From JACKHO01 sp041398745 (GTDB taxonomy: Bacteria > Planctomycetota > Planctomycetia > Planctomycetales > Planctomycetaceae), in NCBI GenBank assembly GCA_041398745.1, contig JAWKUB010000003.1, positions 558,001 through 622,000 on the forward strand: a stretch of DNA of 64,000 nt. Reading direction: 5' to 3'. Made by a program: the position numbers and the translations under genes. This document shows positions 62,737 through 64,000 of the stretch, piece by piece. Positions within the stretch are counted from its first letter, which is position 1, and each line of letters opens with the position of its first letter. The notes below the pieces were generated by a model. That model ran no database searches, was not told the DNA's origin, and was given only the letters and a program-made list of their open reading frames with translations.

Positions 62737-63666
62737 TTACAGCTCAGCTGGCGGCTCAGTATCGACGTCGTGCCACTTCATGGCCTGCAGCATGGGCTCA
62801 ATTCGCAGGACGACAACCCCATTCTGGAAAATTCGCACGGTTCCCGTCGATTCGGAAACGGTGACGCAGACGGCGTTCGTTGCCTTGGAAATCGAAGCCG
62901 CAGCCCAGTGCCGGGCTCCCAGTCCCTTGGACAGCGTAAGTTCTGAGGGCGGGGCGTCGAGAATTCGTCCGGCTGCCATGACACAGCCATCGTTAGAAAC
63001 GATGAAAGCTCCGTCGATTTGTGCGAGTTCTTTCACGCTTTCACGCACACGACTACTGCTGATCATTCGTTCCTTACGACTGTAGCCACGGAATGGGTCG
63101 TGGACACCTTCGTGCGAGAGTTCCAGCACCTTGCGATGATGTCCGACGACGAACATGGTGCCAACTTTTTTCCCCTCACGTCCTTCACGTCCGACTTCGA
63201 CAGCCAAGTCGACAACACGACGCAGTAGGGGGAGGGGAACCTGTGTTTCCAGTCGTTGCAGGTCCCGAGTCGTCAGCTTGGCCAAATGTTCACTCAAATT
63301 AATGAGGCTGACAGTATCAATGGCCTCGCGGTCGAATCCGGAATAAACAGCCACCACGCGGGCACCGGTTTGCACTAAATCATCTGCAATGGCATCGAGC
63401 AGTGCTTGCGAGACCTGCATGTGCCGCGTTTGCGGTTCCTGGCTGAGTGCAATGACTTCAATTTCGTCCTGCTGGGCGGCTTCCTGAACATCGGGAATGT
63501 GCGACGCCACAATCAGGTTTGAATGATCGACTTCTTTCTGAACCAGTGAAAAATCGTAGGCCGCCTCCGAAAGAATGAGGACCGCAGCCGCATCATTTTC
63601 CTTCGCCAATACACGCGCAGCCTGCAACACTCGAATGAGCGTCGCAGGTAATGGATCACGTGTCAT
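62737..63666 (-). CDS. Diadenylate cyclase (DacZ-like)
   Basis: A 309-residue protein; the ATG at 63666 is chosen over a TTG at 63693. Residues about 215-280 are the DisA_N domain that makes cyclic di-AMP from two ATP: DGA at 218-220 (IDGAFIVSNDG), then GARHWAAAS with RHW at 252-254 where most enzymes have RHR or RHL, and AVCVTVSESTGTVRIFQNG. The N-terminal 190 residues form a separate alpha/beta domain with AVYSGFDREAIDTVSLIN and EGKKVGTMFVVGHH. This order recalls the archaeal DacZ type, with a pyruvate-kinase-like N-terminal domain, and not CdaA or DisA. Output: c-di-AMP, a signal for osmotic and cell-wall control. Confidence 0.85.
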   Translation of the reverse strand: MTRDPLPATLIRVLQAARVLAKENDAAAVLILSEAAYDFSLVQKEVDHSNLIVASHIPDVQEAAQQDEIEVIALSQEPQTRHMQVSQALLDAIADDLVQTGARVVAVYSGFDREAIDTVSLINLSEHLAKLTTRDLQRLETQVPLPLLRRVVDLAVEVGREGREGKKVGTMFVVGHHRKVLELSHEGVHDPFRGYSRKERMISSSRVRESVKELAQIDGAFIVSNDGCVMAAGRILDAPPSELTLSKGLGARHWAAASISKATNAVCVTVSESTGTVRIFQNGVVVLRIEPMLQAMKWHDVDTEPPAEL

Positions 63667-63902
63667 GGCAGGGGCAAGTGGAGAGGCAGCCAACTTTCGG
63701 GGGAGACGGTCAGTCTATGTTAACATTGGAATCCGTCAATCGATGAACTTTGCAGCGGCCCGATTCTGCCGATTCTCACCGTCCGAAGCTGGAACAGAGG
63801 CCTGCTGACCTTCTCTTTTTAGCCAAACGCCGGTATGGTGAAGAGTGTGGGTTGGCGATGAATTACAACGAGATGTGGCCGAAAACGACAGGGATTTGAA
63901 TC

Positions 63903-64000
63903 ATGGCAATGGATCAAGACGAGATATTACTGGACTGCGAAGAGCGTATGGAAAAGGCCGTGGAGGTCTTTCGTGGTCAGTTACTGGGTTTACGGACGGG
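63903..64000 (+). CDS. frr: Ribosome recycling factor, N-terminal part (3' end outside window)
   Basis: The frame from the ATG at 63903 (or 63909) reads about 32 residues to the window edge, including EERMEKAVEVFRGQLLGLRT. This is the start of ribosome recycling factor, which with EF-G splits the ribosome after termination. The usual upstream partner pyrH is not on this side; the divergent neighbour is the diadenylate cyclase gene, 236 bp away. Confidence 0.85.
   Translation, partial: MAMDQDEILLDCEERMEKAVEVFRGQLLGLRT

Overview
The window is bacterial chromosome from a planctomycete, probably order Planctomycetales; the genus cannot be fixed by reading. Lineage markers are the DUF1549/DUF1553 plus DUF1501 pair (709-5347), a second DUF1501 protein (12675-14114), a DUF1559 pseudopilin-like protein (11465-12448), a sugar-dehydrogenase-like giant (15944-18589) and an ECF sigma factor with a long C-terminal extension (18736-20541). 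Base composition looks moderately GC. I saw no rRNA, tRNA or CRISPR array. Both window ends cut genes: the 3' end of purB at the left and the first 98 bases of frr at the right.

Layout. 1-14 kb: purB end, cytochrome/sulfatase-type secreted cluster, NPCBM protein, predicted outer-membrane protein, V8-like protease, two membrane proteins, DUF1559, DUF1501. 14-24 kb: ahcY, the sugar-dehydrogenase-like protein, the membrane-anchored sigma factor and its secreted paralogue, an IS4-type insertion, rph. 23-34 kb: nagA, sucB, a DNA methyltransferase with a GIY-YIG-like tail, an esterase, the RimB/RimK-type pair, a 2-oxoacid decarboxylase. 34-45 kb: a membrane protein, a PhoD-like phosphatase, larB, rfbC, mutM, gyrA, a small dual-specificity phosphatase. 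45-54 kb: a ParB-like small protein, an S9 peptidase with a fused zinc-peptidase-like domain, then a pentaheme cytochrome, beta-propeller and ThuA-like operon. 54-64 kb: a His-rich surface protein, queA, galM, a VWA protein, an ABC-2 permease, an L,D-transpeptidase-like protein without its catalytic Cys, a small lipoprotein, a DacZ-like diadenylate cyclase, frr.

Most genes are single transcription units, and neighbours often differ in strand. Likely co-transcribed sets are 709-5347, 18736-21449, 30422-31939, 38131-39494 and 48974-54020.

Spacers carry several unrelated palindromic repeats. One family has five copies, and one of these is split by the IS element with a clean 6-bp target duplication. 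The strongest candidate for an undescribed system is the sigma factor at 18736-20541. It appears to carry its own transmembrane helix and a periplasmic secretin-N-like domain, and a secreted stand-alone copy of that domain lies directly downstream (about 60% identical by hand count).
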